Assembly: GCA_903895855.1 (NCBI GenBank)
Contig: CAITVN010000059.1
Span: 5,001-51,278, forward strand
Origin: Oligoflexia bacterium
Lineage (GTDB): Bacteria > Bdellovibrionota > UBA1018
DNA length: 46,278 bases
Direction of reading: 5' to 3'
The notes beneath the pieces are model-generated. The model was not told the DNA's origin and ran no database searches. It saw nothing but the letters and a program-made list of their open reading frames with translations. This document shows positions 8,897 to 17,249 of the stretch, piece by piece (the first letter of the stretch is position 1; every line of letters begins with the position of its first letter). The position numbers and the translations under genes were made by a program.

Positions 8897-11146
8897 ATGA
8901 GTTTCCTATTTGATGGTAGCGTATTTAAACTCAATTCATACCCCCAATCAGAAACTGGCGGCCACAAAATTGGACGACTGGTTTTTGATCTTCCGGGTGA
9001 AAAAGTTAATAAATTAGGTAAAGACGTTTTGATCGAGTTCACTCGGTTTCTCGATCTGTTTGAGGCTTCGTTGCGTTCATCAAGACCTGAGTCCAAATAT
9101 GAGGCATTAGTATTGGTCTCTGGTAAAGAGGGAAACTTCATTGCTGGAGCTGATATCGAATTGATTCTGGCTGCAAAAAACGAACAAGATGCTTTCGAGC
9201 TGTCTCGTTCTGGGCAGAAACTCTTAGATCGCTGGGAAGACCTGCCGTTACCGAAGGTGTGTGCAGTGAACGGTGCCGCACTGGGGGGCGGTTGTGAGTT
9301 CTCGTTAGCAAGTTCGGCGATTGTCATGTCGAATTCTTCAACTGCAAAAATTGGCGTACCTGAGGTCATGCTGGGCGTGATTCCTGGTATGGGCGGTTGT
9401 GTGCGAATGCCGAGAAAAATTGGCCTGGCTTCAAGTTTAGATCTCATTTTGACCGGTAGAACCTTGAATGGTGAGCGGGCAGTAAAAATGGGCCTGGTCG
9501 AGGCGTGTTTGCCAAAAGAAAATTTTGAAGCTCATGTCGTTCAATGGACTGTGAGGAATCTAGAAAAATTAAAAAAGGGTGATCGTTTAGCAAAAGAGCC
9601 GAAACTTGCTGGAATGGGAGGACCTGTTGGTGCCCTCATGGAAAAAACACCAGTCGGTAGAATGGTAGTGTTTAAGAAAGCCCGAGAAGGCGTGATGAGT
9701 AAGTCAAAAGGGCATTATCCGGCTCCGCTTGAGGCACTTGATGTGTTGCAAGAGTCAGGGGCTTCGTATGGGCCTAAACTGAGCGGCACCGATAGAACTC
9801 ATGCTCTTGAACGTGAAGCGAAGGGATTTGGAAAATGTGCTTCGACTCAAGTTTCGAAAAATCTCATTAAGCTATTTTTCTTGACCGAGGCGGTTAAGAA
9901 ATCGAAGGGCGTTCCTGAATACAAAGGCGTAGAGAAAAAGATCGATTCAATCGGAGTGTTGGGCGCGGGAGTGATGGGGGGCGGAATTGCCCAACTGGGG
10001 GCTGATAAAGCGTTTCGTGTACGAATGAAAGATTTGAATTTGCAGTCGCTGACTCTCGGAATGCAAGCAGCCTCAAAAATATTTTCGAAGCAAGTGCGGT
10101 CAAAAAGAATTTCAAAGCGAGAGTACCTACAGAAGTTGAACCTGATTTCTCCGACCCTTGAGTATGAAGGATTTCGTGGAGTAGATTTCGTGGTAGAAGC
10201 GATCGTCGAAAACATGGACATCAAGAAGAAGGCGCTTCAAGAGCTCGAAACCAAGGTGACTGATTCTTGTGTGATTGCTTCTAATACGAGTTCTCTCTCT
10301 ATTTCTGAAATGCAAAAGGCGTTGACTAAGCCTGACCGATTTGGCGGGATGCATTTTTTTAATCCAGTTGCAAAAATGCCTTTAATTGAGGTGATTCGCG
10401 GAGAAAAAACTTCAGATGAGACTGTTGTGGCTATTTATCAGTTGGCAAAGAAAATGGGCAAAACTCCGATCGTGGTGAAAGATGCTCCGGGATTTTTGGT
10501 GAATCGATTACTGGGGCCATATCTCAATGAAGGCGTTTGGATGGTCTCTGAAGGGGTCTCGATTGAAAAGCTCGACGCCGCTCTTCTCAATTTTGGAATG
10601 CCTATGGGGCCAATGGAGTTGATTGATGAAGTGGGTGTCGATGTGGCTGAAAAGGTTGCTCACATTTTGCATGAAGGTTTGGGTGATCGCATGAAGCCCG
10701 CTCCTCTTAATGCCGCTCTTTTAAAAGAAGGCAAACTGGGCAAGAAGTCGGGCGCTGGACTCTATGTCTATGAAGCCGATGGTAAGGGCAAGCGTTTTGA
10801 TGAGTCAGTTTATGATGTGCTGGGTGTGAAGCCAGATAAGTCGAAGCACGATGCTCAGGCTGAGTGGGTTGATCGGTGCATTTTGACTATGGTAAATGAA
10901 GCGAGTCGCTGTCTAGAAGAGAAAATTGTAGACTCGGCCCAAGAAGTCGATCTGGGAATGATCATGGGTACGGGGTTTCCGCCTTTTCGTGGGGGTCTAT
11001 TGAGGCACGCAGACACGATTGGTTTGAAAGAAGTCGTCGTTCGGTTGAAAAAATTCGAAGTGCAGTTTGGAAAGCGATTTGAACCAGCTGCAATTTTGGT
11101 GAAATTGGCCGAAGAAGGTAAGACGTTCTACGAAGCTTTTGCTTAA
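8897..11146 (+). CDS. fadJ: Bifunctional enoyl-CoA hydratase / 3-hydroxyacyl-CoA dehydrogenase (FadJ/FadB type)
   Basis: Carries out hydration and NAD-dependent oxidation of enoyl-CoA in fatty-acid beta-oxidation. The N-terminal crotonase domain (to about residue 220) has GNFIAGADIELI (oxyanion hole), GGGCEFSLA and PEVMLGVIPGMGG with both catalytic Glu positions present. A Rossmann domain starts with GVLGAGVMGGGIAQ at about residue 353; ASNTSSLSI and GGMHFFNPVAKMPLIEVI carry the dehydrogenase active-site block, and a C-terminal 3HCDH domain includes GFLVNRLLGPYLNE and ends with GTGFPPFRGG. 749 residues is slightly longer than the E. coli FadJ and FadB proteins. No thiolase partner (fadI/fadA) is adjacent. 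FadB-type function cannot be excluded, so the symbol is a family-level guess. Confidence 0.9.
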   Translation: MSFLFDGSVFKLNSYPQSETGGHKIGRLVFDLPGEKVNKLGKDVLIEFTRFLDLFEASLRSSRPESKYEALVLVSGKEGNFIAGADIELILAAKNEQDAFELSRSGQKLLDRWEDLPLPKVCAVNGAALGGGCEFSLASSAIVMSNSSTAKIGVPEVMLGVIPGMGGCVRMPRKIGLASSLDLILTGRTLNGERAVKMGLVEACLPKENFEAHVVQWTVRNLEKLKKGDRLAKEPKLAGMGGPVGALMEKTPVGRMVVFKKAREGVMSKSKGHYPAPLEALDVLQESGASYGPKLSGTDRTHALEREAKGFGKCASTQVSKNLIKLFFLTEAVKKSKGVPEYKGVEKKIDSIGVLGAGVMGGGIAQLGADKAFRVRMKDLNLQSLTLGMQAASKIFSKQVRSKRISKREYLQKLNLISPTLEYEGFRGVDFVVEAIVENMDIKKKALQELETKVTDSCVIASNTSSLSISEMQKALTKPDRFGGMHFFNPVAKMPLIEVIRGEKTSDETVVAIYQLAKKMGKTPIVVKDAPGFLVNRLLGPYLNEGVWMVSEGVSIEKLDAALLNFGMPMGPMELIDEVGVDVAEKVAHILHEGLGDRMKPAPLNAALLKEGKLGKKSGAGLYVYEADGKGKRFDESVYDVLGVKPDKSKHDAQAEWVDRCILTMVNEASRCLEEKIVDSAQEVDLGMIMGTGFPPFRGGLLRHADTIGLKEVVVRLKKFEVQFGKRFEPAAILVKLAEEGKTFYEAFA

Positions 11147-11239
11147 ACCACTGCAGGTCGATTTTTTTAAAACTGCATGAGTGGGCAGGATGATGATTCG
11201 AGAGACGGAATTAGGGTCTAACTGAAAAGATAATATTTT

Positions 11240-12532
11240 ATGACGTTTGCAGCACTCACCACAGTTTTTCGTAAGCCGTGGACAATTTGGATTGGTCTTC
11301 GTTACTTGCGTTCAAAACGGTCATCTCGATTTTTGGGTATGATCACTTGGATCTCAATTCTAGGCGTCTTGATCGGCGTGACTGCGATGATTGTGGTTCT
11401 GTCGGTTATGGATGGTTTTGAAGGGCAACTTAAGCAGAGGCTCTTTTCGTCAGACGTTCATGTTCTGATTCAGCCTACCAAGCAGTTACCTGAGTTTTCT
11501 GAGGGAAGAGTGCCTTCTGGGCATTTGCCTGAAATTTGGAGAACGCGATTTCAAAAAGAAAATCACCTCATCAAGGCTTTTTGGCCTGTTTTAAGCACGG
11601 AGTCGATTCTAAAATCATCGCGAACGATTTCTGGTGTCGTTGTCAAGGGGGTTGAAACCGAGCAGGCCCAGGCCATTAAGATGAAATTTGTTGAAACGGC
11701 TGAACCGCAATTGTTGGTGAAGCATGAAGGCGTTGAGACAATCAGGCTTCCGACTGTCTGGGTGGGGCAAGAGCTAGCCAATGAAATGGGGTTGATTCCC
11801 GGCGATGAAGTCACTTTAATTTCACCGACTGAAACAGAGGGGCCACTTTCTAGCGTACCGCGAGTTAAGAAGTTTATTATTGAGGCCATCTATCGCTCCG
11901 GGTATGTCGACCAAGAATTGCACACAGTTTTTACGCCAATACAAAATGTGAAAAGTTTTTTGAGAATTCAAGACGGAATTTCAGCCTGGGAGCTCACTCT
12001 AAATGATCCAGAAGTAGCAAGTGACCTCTCTAAAACACTAAAACGCGAGCTGGCAGGATATAAGATTCAAGACTGGATAGAAATGAACGGACACTTGTTC
12101 GCGTCTCTGAAGCTCGAGCGGCTGTCGATGTTCATTATTTTGGTCTTCATTGTGATAGTCGCTTCGTTTAATATTGTGAGCATTTTGTCGCTGATGGTGC
12201 TTGAGAAAAAGAAAGAAATATCGATTTTGAAGTCGTTGGGGGCAGAGAACGCAGATGTGGCAGCGATCTTTTTATCGCAAGGTTTGCTGATTGGTGGTTT
12301 TGGAGTACTGATGGGGCTGGGTCTTGGGGGTGTGCTGTGTTTGATTCTTAGACGCTACGAAATTATTGAGTTACCCGACATCTATTATGATCGGACTTTG
12401 CCTGTTACCTTCAATCCGAGCTACTATTTTTGGGTGAGCGTATCAGCGTTTGCAATCGTGATCATTGCCAGCCTTTATCCAAGTCAAAAAGCAGGAAAAT
12501 TGACACCTATGGAAGGAATTCGTTTGGGCTGA
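11240..12532 (+). CDS. lolC: Lipoprotein-releasing ABC transporter permease (LolC/LolE family)
   Basis: The inner-membrane permease that extracts outer-membrane lipoproteins and hands them to LolA. Visible: RYLRSKRSSRFLGMITWISI leading into the first membrane helix, then the family-typical VMDGFEGQLKQRL. A large periplasmic MacB-like domain spans about residues 60-285, and three C-terminal helices of the FtsX type are near 290-315, 335-365 and 390-412, with the coupling segment LEKKKEISILKSLGA between them. 430 residues is usual. No lolD ATPase adjoins it, so the partner must be encoded elsewhere; a single LolC/E hybrid acting as a homodimer (LolF) is possible. Confidence 0.85.
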   Translation: MTFAALTTVFRKPWTIWIGLRYLRSKRSSRFLGMITWISILGVLIGVTAMIVVLSVMDGFEGQLKQRLFSSDVHVLIQPTKQLPEFSEGRVPSGHLPEIWRTRFQKENHLIKAFWPVLSTESILKSSRTISGVVVKGVETEQAQAIKMKFVETAEPQLLVKHEGVETIRLPTVWVGQELANEMGLIPGDEVTLISPTETEGPLSSVPRVKKFIIEAIYRSGYVDQELHTVFTPIQNVKSFLRIQDGISAWELTLNDPEVASDLSKTLKRELAGYKIQDWIEMNGHLFASLKLERLSMFIILVFIVIVASFNIVSILSLMVLEKKKEISILKSLGAENADVAAIFLSQGLLIGGFGVLMGLGLGGVLCLILRRYEIIELPDIYYDRTLPVTFNPSYYFWVSVSAFAIVIIASLYPSQKAGKLTPMEGIRLG

Positions 12533-12591
12533 GTGAATTATTCGTGGTTAGAACCGGCTAATGGAATCTCTGGAAAAGTAAGGAAAATCAT

Positions 12592-14640
12592 ATGAAATTG
12601 AATCAGAAATTGGATCTTAGTTTGGTATTTGCGAATGAGTCGGTGCCGTTTCAAGACTATAAAGATGAAGAATTCGAGTCTTTAGTTGATGAGGCGATTC
12701 GAGTTGCAAAAGATCGTCTCGAGATTATTTGTAAAAACAGCGCTGAACCCACCTTTCAAAATACTCTAGAAGGAATTGAGTTCGCCTCAAATGAGCTCGA
12801 TTTTGTAGCGAGGTTATTCTCAAATTTCTTGAGCGCAAAAACCTCTGAAGTTTTACAGAAAAGCGCGCCTCTGATTTTGCCGAAATTGGCTGGCTTTTCT
12901 AATGATGTGTTTTTGAATCCTGAACTTTTTGTGAGGGTAAAAAAAGTATTTCAGAAAAGATCTGAGATGCAACTAACCATTGAGCAGTCTCGAATATTAG
13001 AACTTACTTACCAATCGTTTGTGAGAAATGGAGCCGAACTGACCGAAGAAAAAAAGAAACGGCTCAGAGAAATTGACGAAAAAATTTCGATTATCGGTCA
13101 GGAATTTTCAGATCGGGCACTCAAAGAGACTCAAGAGTTCGAATTGGTGCTTGATGATAGTCGTCAGTTGAAAGGGTTGCCTGATTCGGTGATTGCAGCA
13201 GCTTCGGAGGCTGCAAAGAAAAGGGGCAAGCCTGGAAAATGGGTATTTACGCTTGATTTTCCGAGCGTTCGGCCATTTTTGCAGTATGCGCAAGACCGAG
13301 AGTTGAGAAAGAAACTTTGGTTTGCTCAATCGTCAAAATGTTTGTCAGGAGCGAATTCAAATGCAGCTGCAGTCATCAGTATTGCCTCACTTCGTTTAGA
13401 TCGGGCAAAGCTGCTGGGGTTTGAGAATCATGCTGATTTTGTTTTAAAAGAGCGAATGGCGTCGAGTGCGACCACGGTTCTTTCATTCTTAGATAAAATT
13501 TTAAACGCCGCATTACCCGCCGGAAAGAAAGACGTTGAAGAGTTGCAGCAGTTTTCAGGCCTTGGGCAAGACTTAAAGCCCTGGGATATTTCTTTTTACT
13601 CTGAGAAGCTTAGGATGGAGAAGTATTCAATCGATGATGAGGTGTTGAAACCCTACTTTGAAATCAATCAGGTATGGAAGGGAGCTTTTGAAATTGCGTC
13701 GAAGCTCTACGGTATCGACTTTAAGAAGCGAAATGATCTCAAAGGGTATCATCCGGAAGTTGAAGTTTTTGAGGTCAGAAAGCGCGGATCAGACTCTCGT
13801 CATGTCGGTCATCTGTACGTAGATAATCACCCAAGAGAAGGCAAGCGGGCCGGTGCTTGGATGACCTCTTATCGCGAAGCGGGTGCCTACGGCGAAACGG
13901 GGTATCGTCCATGGGTGAGTGTTGTTTGCAATATGACCCGTCCGACTCAAGCAGGTGAGAAGGAAATTCCCGCGCTTCTGGCTCTCGATTCAGTGAGAAC
14001 TATTTTTCATGAACTGGGACATGCTCTTCACGGTTTGCTGTCTCAGTGCCATTACCGTTCGGTGGGTGGAACTAATGTGTTTTGGGATTTTGTGGAACTG
14101 CCCTCTCAGTTTAATGAAAATTTCGCAAAATCGCCCGAGGGCCTTCGGCTGTTCGCGAAGCATTTCGAGACTGGTGAGCCAATGCCGGAGGTGTTGATTT
14201 CTAAGATCGTAGAGAGCTCGCGGTTTCAGGCCGGCCTTCAAACGCTTCGGCAGTTGAGCTTCGGGTTTCTAGATATGGCGTGGCATACGTTGAATCAGAT
14301 TCCTGGCGATATTGGTGTTGAGTCGTTTGAGGCTGCTGCAATTTCGAAAGCCCAAATTTTGGATAGAGTTTCGGGAACTTCGATTTCAAGTGGGTTTTCT
14401 CATATTTTTTCTGGGGGGTATTCATCGGGATACTACAGCTACAAATGGGCCGAGGTCTTGGAAGCAGATGCGTTTGATTTTTTTAAAGAAAACGGGATTT
14501 TTGATGAGAAAACAGCTGCTGCGTTTCGCACAGAAATTTTAGAAAAAGGAGGATCTGAAGACCCGATGCTACTTTATAGGCGTTTTCGCGGAAAAAATCC
14601 GGATCCTGAGGCCCTGCTCAAGCGTGATGGTTTGCTTTAG
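12592..14640 (+). CDS. prlC: M3 family oligopeptidase (oligopeptidase A / PrlC-like)
   Basis: A cytoplasmic zinc metallopeptidase that degrades short peptides, including cleaved signal peptides. It has no signal peptide. The zinc site HELGHALHGL is at about H473-E474-H477, and the third ligand lies in the downstream block WDFVELPSQFNENF (about E502); both match the M3 consensus. The upstream GKWVFTLDFPS and FENHADFVLKERMA segments are also typical. 682 residues matches the family. ATG start with AAGTAAGGAAA upstream. Its last bases form one copy of a 14-bp tandem duplication that runs into the end of the convergent gene. Confidence 0.9.
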   Translation: MKLNQKLDLSLVFANESVPFQDYKDEEFESLVDEAIRVAKDRLEIICKNSAEPTFQNTLEGIEFASNELDFVARLFSNFLSAKTSEVLQKSAPLILPKLAGFSNDVFLNPELFVRVKKVFQKRSEMQLTIEQSRILELTYQSFVRNGAELTEEKKKRLREIDEKISIIGQEFSDRALKETQEFELVLDDSRQLKGLPDSVIAAASEAAKKRGKPGKWVFTLDFPSVRPFLQYAQDRELRKKLWFAQSSKCLSGANSNAAAVISIASLRLDRAKLLGFENHADFVLKERMASSATTVLSFLDKILNAALPAGKKDVEELQQFSGLGQDLKPWDISFYSEKLRMEKYSIDDEVLKPYFEINQVWKGAFEIASKLYGIDFKKRNDLKGYHPEVEVFEVRKRGSDSRHVGHLYVDNHPREGKRAGAWMTSYREAGAYGETGYRPWVSVVCNMTRPTQAGEKEIPALLALDSVRTIFHELGHALHGLLSQCHYRSVGGTNVFWDFVELPSQFNENFAKSPEGLRLFAKHFETGEPMPEVLISKIVESSRFQAGLQTLRQLSFGFLDMAWHTLNQIPGDIGVESFEAAAISKAQILDRVSGTSISSGFSHIFSGGYSSGYYSYKWAEVLEADAFDFFKENGIFDEKTAAAFRTEILEKGGSEDPMLLYRRFRGKNPDPEALLKRDGLL

Positions 14641-14654
14641 ATGGTTTGCTTTAG
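14627..14654. repeat. 14-bp tandem duplication spanning two convergent stop codons
   Basis: ATGGTTTGCTTTAG occurs twice head to tail (14627-14640 and 14641-14654). The first copy supplies the M3 peptidase stop (TAG). The second contains TTA, which is the TAA stop of the minus-strand gene. It looks like a recent slippage or duplication event. Confidence 0.9.
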
Positions 14655-15250
14655 AAGACGATTCCGACCGATAGCTGAAAGGCGTCGAGCTCTTTGATGC
14701 TTCCGAGTGAGGTTCTGACCACTCGGTAGCTAGTTCCAATTCTCACTGATTTTGAGTTGGCCCCTTTTCCTAGCCTCACTTCGGCACCGCCGGTCAAGAA
14801 TCCACCATAGGTCAGACCGATTGTCGAGGTTGTGCCTTCGGTGCAGTTTCCCCAGCCAAGGGTTGCATGTGAGCCCAGAAAGGGCTTGACTTGGTTCGTT
14901 TTGAAAATAAAAAAGGCGAGTCCGCCTGACAATTGGCCAGCGATCAGTGTCGTTGCCACCCCACCCGTGGGGGTTCCGGTTGCGTACTCAAGTTGGGCAC
15001 TAAAACCTGGGCGAACGGCCGATTTTCCGGCCTCTGAAAGAAAATTAGCATAATAGCCTTTGAGTCCAGATAGGCTTTGACCCTGGGTTGATCCGTACCA
15101 GTTTGCCCCCATGTTTAAGCTCGCTTGATCGTCAGCTTTGAGTGTCGGTGAGTGAGTTAGGGTCAAAAGTACGAGGGGGAGGTAGATACTGAGAAGGCTT
15201 CGGCGTGAGCGGAGTGCTCGAGTGAGTTGATGTGATAAATGCCTAGGCAT
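14651..15250 (-). CDS. Putative small outer-membrane beta-barrel protein
   Basis: A 199-residue exported protein with a long basic N-region, a hydrophobic core (LLSIYLPLVLLTLTHS) and probable cleavage after LKA, before DDQASLN. The mature part is Gly/Ser/Thr rich with alternating hydrophobic strands (GFSAQLEYATGT, GGFLTGGAEVRLG, KSVRIGTSYRVV) and ends VGIVF, a C-terminal aromatic fitting BAM recognition. The size suggests an 8-stranded barrel. I do not recognise a family. It converges on the M3 peptidase gene with a 10-base gap and has its own promoter region facing the lipoprotein gene at 15384. Confidence 0.6.
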   Translation of the reverse strand: MPRHLSHQLTRALRSRRSLLSIYLPLVLLTLTHSPTLKADDQASLNMGANWYGSTQGQSLSGLKGYYANFLSEAGKSAVRPGFSAQLEYATGTPTGGVATTLIAGQLSGGLAFFIFKTNQVKPFLGSHATLGWGNCTEGTTSTIGLTYGGFLTGGAEVRLGKGANSKSVRIGTSYRVVRTSLGSIKELDAFQLSVGIVF

Positions 15251-15383
15251 TAGCCAAATCCTTCTTTCCTACTTTTTGTATCGGAATAGCGGCCCAAAGA
15301 CTTTAGGACTAAAATGATAGAGTACTCAATTGATTGGTTTTTTTAATTATACCCCTGACCTTTTTTGGCCGATCAAAGATCTG

Positions 15384-16001
15384 ATGCGTGTGATGTGGCT
15401 TCTTCTTTCAATAGGGTGGGTGATTTTTGGACTGGGGGCGTTCTCGCTACTGGGAGGGTGTTCGAAGTCGAAAGAAGAAAAGGCGAGGGTTCTGAACTAC
15501 GTGGGGTTTGAAAGCTACGTGGACACCTTCGTAGATAGTTCAAAAAAAAATCACAGACCTTTGGAAGTGTCTGAACTTGTCATTCGGTTTGGCACAGCTG
15601 AAGAGGTGAAAGAAAAGAGTAAAGTGAGCGCGGCTCTTGCCATTTGCACCACAGGGAGTGAAGTGCCAACCATTGTGGTCGATCAGCAGTGGTGGGAAAA
15701 TAAATTGCCGAGTTTGACCGAATCAAAGTCGGTTGCAGAGGAAATTCTATTTCATGAATTGGGTCATTGCTTACTGAACCGCAAGCATCTCGATGGTACT
15801 GCGCCGGGAAAAGAAATTCCTGGTTCGATTATGTATCCCAAATACATTCCCGGAAAAATCTATGCAGAGAATAAGCAGGAATACTACCGAGAGTTATTTA
15901 CCGGTGTTTGGGCTGTTTTACGATTGTTTGAGGAAAATCTCGCGCTTTCGAAAGCGCCCATCTCTTACCAAACTGAGACTGAAGAAAGTACCGTAGATTG
16001 A
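15384..16001 (+). CDS. Lipoprotein with HELGH zinc-metallopeptidase motif
   Basis: The start is placed at ATG 15384, which gives a clean lipoprotein signal (MRVMWLLLSIGWVIFGLGAF, lipobox LLGGC, Cys 26); an in-frame TTG at 15330 adds 18 residues before it. Residues 124-128 are HELGH inside EEILFHELGHCLLNRKH, followed by GSIMYP (about 147-152), which resembles the Met-turn of metzincins. The classical HExxHxxGxxH spacing is off by one: the third His is at 135, seven residues after H128, and the Gly is replaced. It is probably a periplasmic or outer-membrane-anchored zinc peptidase; substrate unknown. The A/K-rich segment after the lipobox is a tether. Confidence 0.6.
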   Translation: MRVMWLLLSIGWVIFGLGAFSLLGGCSKSKEEKARVLNYVGFESYVDTFVDSSKKNHRPLEVSELVIRFGTAEEVKEKSKVSAALAICTTGSEVPTIVVDQQWWENKLPSLTESKSVAEEILFHELGHCLLNRKHLDGTAPGKEIPGSIMYPKYIPGKIYAENKQEYYRELFTGVWAVLRLFEENLALSKAPISYQTETEESTVD

Positions 16002-16035
16002 GGTTAGCGTTCAGGTGTCTGCCACTAGCTCTTAG

Positions 16036-16701
16036 CTACTTGTATTCTTCAAAAAATTTCGCGAAAGCCTTTTCTGCTACCGATTCGAGCAGTCTGAGCT
16101 TGGGGGGTAAGTGAATGGCCTCTTTTTCTTCGGAGTCAGTAACAGACTCTGAGGCTCCTGCGACGCCCACTCGCTTGTCTTGGTCGCCAGCCACTTCAGT
16201 AAAAGTCAGTTCAATGGCGACTCGTGCTTCGCGTTTTTTTACTTTGACGAGCCGCTCGACCATGCGCTCTTTTTCGCCTCGCTCTTTAGCCATTTGCGAG
16301 TCATTAACCGTCACTTTGTTGAAACCTTCGGAGTCTTCACCCGTGAAGTCCAGAACCTTTGCCTCGAGGGCATAATCGGCACCCGAAGTTTTCGCAATTT
16401 GGCGAACATCGAGAGGGTTAACTTCGGGGCGAGTCTTAGCTTTGAGAATGACCTCTTTTTCGATGAGTTCAAAGTAGCCTGTTTTGAGAAGTTGGTTAAC
16501 CAGGCTAACCTCAATCACTTTTTTGGCAGTTTCTTCTCCGTCGATTGAAATGAGAGCGACCTTTTTGCCTTCGAGTTTCGAAAGTTCTGGCGTTGTCTTC
16601 TTTTTGGCTGTTGAGCAACTAGTCAAACAGGCCGATGCAGCCACAAGTGCCACCGTGGCCATGCAAGTTCCCAATAGCTGCCTAAAATGAGAAGGTTTCA
16701 T
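16036..16701 (-). CDS. Lipoprotein of the CsgG/LpoB-like type
   Basis: The signal peptide with lipobox LTSC (Cys 29) predicts an outer-membrane lipoprotein. The mature N-terminus KKVALISIDGEETAKKVIEV, then LLKTGYFELIEKEVI and ADYALEAKV, follows the pattern of CsgG/LpoB/TolB-N proteins (strand, helix, 'F.v.er', 'A.Y.l.g.V'). A charged segment (KERGEKERMVERLVKVKKRE) replaces the loop where CsgG places its transmembrane hairpins, so a pore function is not indicated. The C-terminal helix ends FAKFFEEYK. It may act as an envelope adaptor. It starts 22 bases downstream of the zinc-ribbon gene on the same strand, so the two may be cotranscribed. Confidence 0.5.
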   Translation of the reverse strand: MKPSHFRQLLGTCMATVALVAASACLTSCSTAKKKTTPELSKLEGKKVALISIDGEETAKKVIEVSLVNQLLKTGYFELIEKEVILKAKTRPEVNPLDVRQIAKTSGADYALEAKVLDFTGEDSEGFNKVTVNDSQMAKERGEKERMVERLVKVKKREARVAIELTFTEVAGDQDKRVGVAGASESVTDSEEKEAIHLPPKLRLLESVAEKAFAKFFEEYK

Positions 16702-16722
16702 TTAGAAGTTAGCCCTGATGAA

Positions 16723-17202
16723 TTAGTGGGTGCCACCATGAATGAGTACTTTTAGGTCCATTTGGAAAACCACTTCAATTTTGTTTGGGTAAATGTGTTT
16801 CGTTACCACGCCGTCACCAAAGGTGGGGTGCTTGATTCGATCACCCAGGTCGAAGCGCACTTTAATGCCGTAAGTTTTGAGTACGTTGCCCTTGTGCTGG
16901 TTCATGAGTTTTTCCCACTCGAGTTCAACTGGGCTTCCAGCAGCGTCTGCGGCGGCCTTCTTGGATCCACCCCGGGTTTTTTTTGCTGCCGCAGGTGTGG
17001 TTGCTGTGCCTTCTTTGTCTGGCTCAGTGATTCCTTTTGGCGGCTTATAGGCATGGTCTTTTTTACAAGTTCGACATTGAGCCTTTGCAATTCGGTCGCC
17101 CTTCATAGCCATAATTGTGTGGCCGAGGTCCATTTTGCAGCTCGTGCAGTAGGCGAGCGTTTCTTTTCCAACTGAAGTACCTGAATTCGCTGTGCTTCCC
17201 AT
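16723..17202 (-). CDS. Zinc-ribbon protein with C-terminal UvrD/PcrA-tail-like (Tudor-like) domain
   Basis: A 159-residue cytoplasmic protein. The N-terminal zinc ribbon has C19-x2-C22 and C43-x2-C46. A low-complexity Ala/Lys/Thr/Gly linker follows (about 64-90). The C-terminal module (about 115-155, FDLGDRIKHPTFGDGVVTKH, then a KIEVVF strand) matches the pattern of the Tudor-like domain at the C-terminus of UvrD/PcrA helicases (GDxxxHxxFGxGxV...V.F), which contacts RNA polymerase. It is divergent from uvrC with only 47 bases between starts. Proteins of this layout without helicase domains appear to be conserved in deltaproteobacterial groups, from memory. A role in DNA repair or transcription is inference. 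Confidence 0.6.
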   Translation of the reverse strand: MGSTANSGTSVGKETLAYCTSCKMDLGHTIMAMKGDRIAKAQCRTCKKDHAYKPPKGITEPDKEGTATTPAAAKKTRGGSKKAAADAAGSPVELEWEKLMNQHKGNVLKTYGIKVRFDLGDRIKHPTFGDGVVTKHIYPNKIEVVFQMDLKVLIHGGTH

Positions 17203-17249
17203 AAAAATTCTGTGTCTCCTTGTGAAGTTTGACTATAGTAGTGATTGAG

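Noticed and set aside
8878..9447. 189-codon minus-strand reading frame opposite fadJ
   Set aside because: It is the reverse of a strongly conserved crotonase domain, and its product is low-complexity Ser/Pro/Asn without domain character.
17229..17249. TTG 17229 or GTG 17241 as uvrC start
   Set aside because: Both only lengthen an already long polar extension, and neither has a better ribosome site than ATG 17250; still possible.
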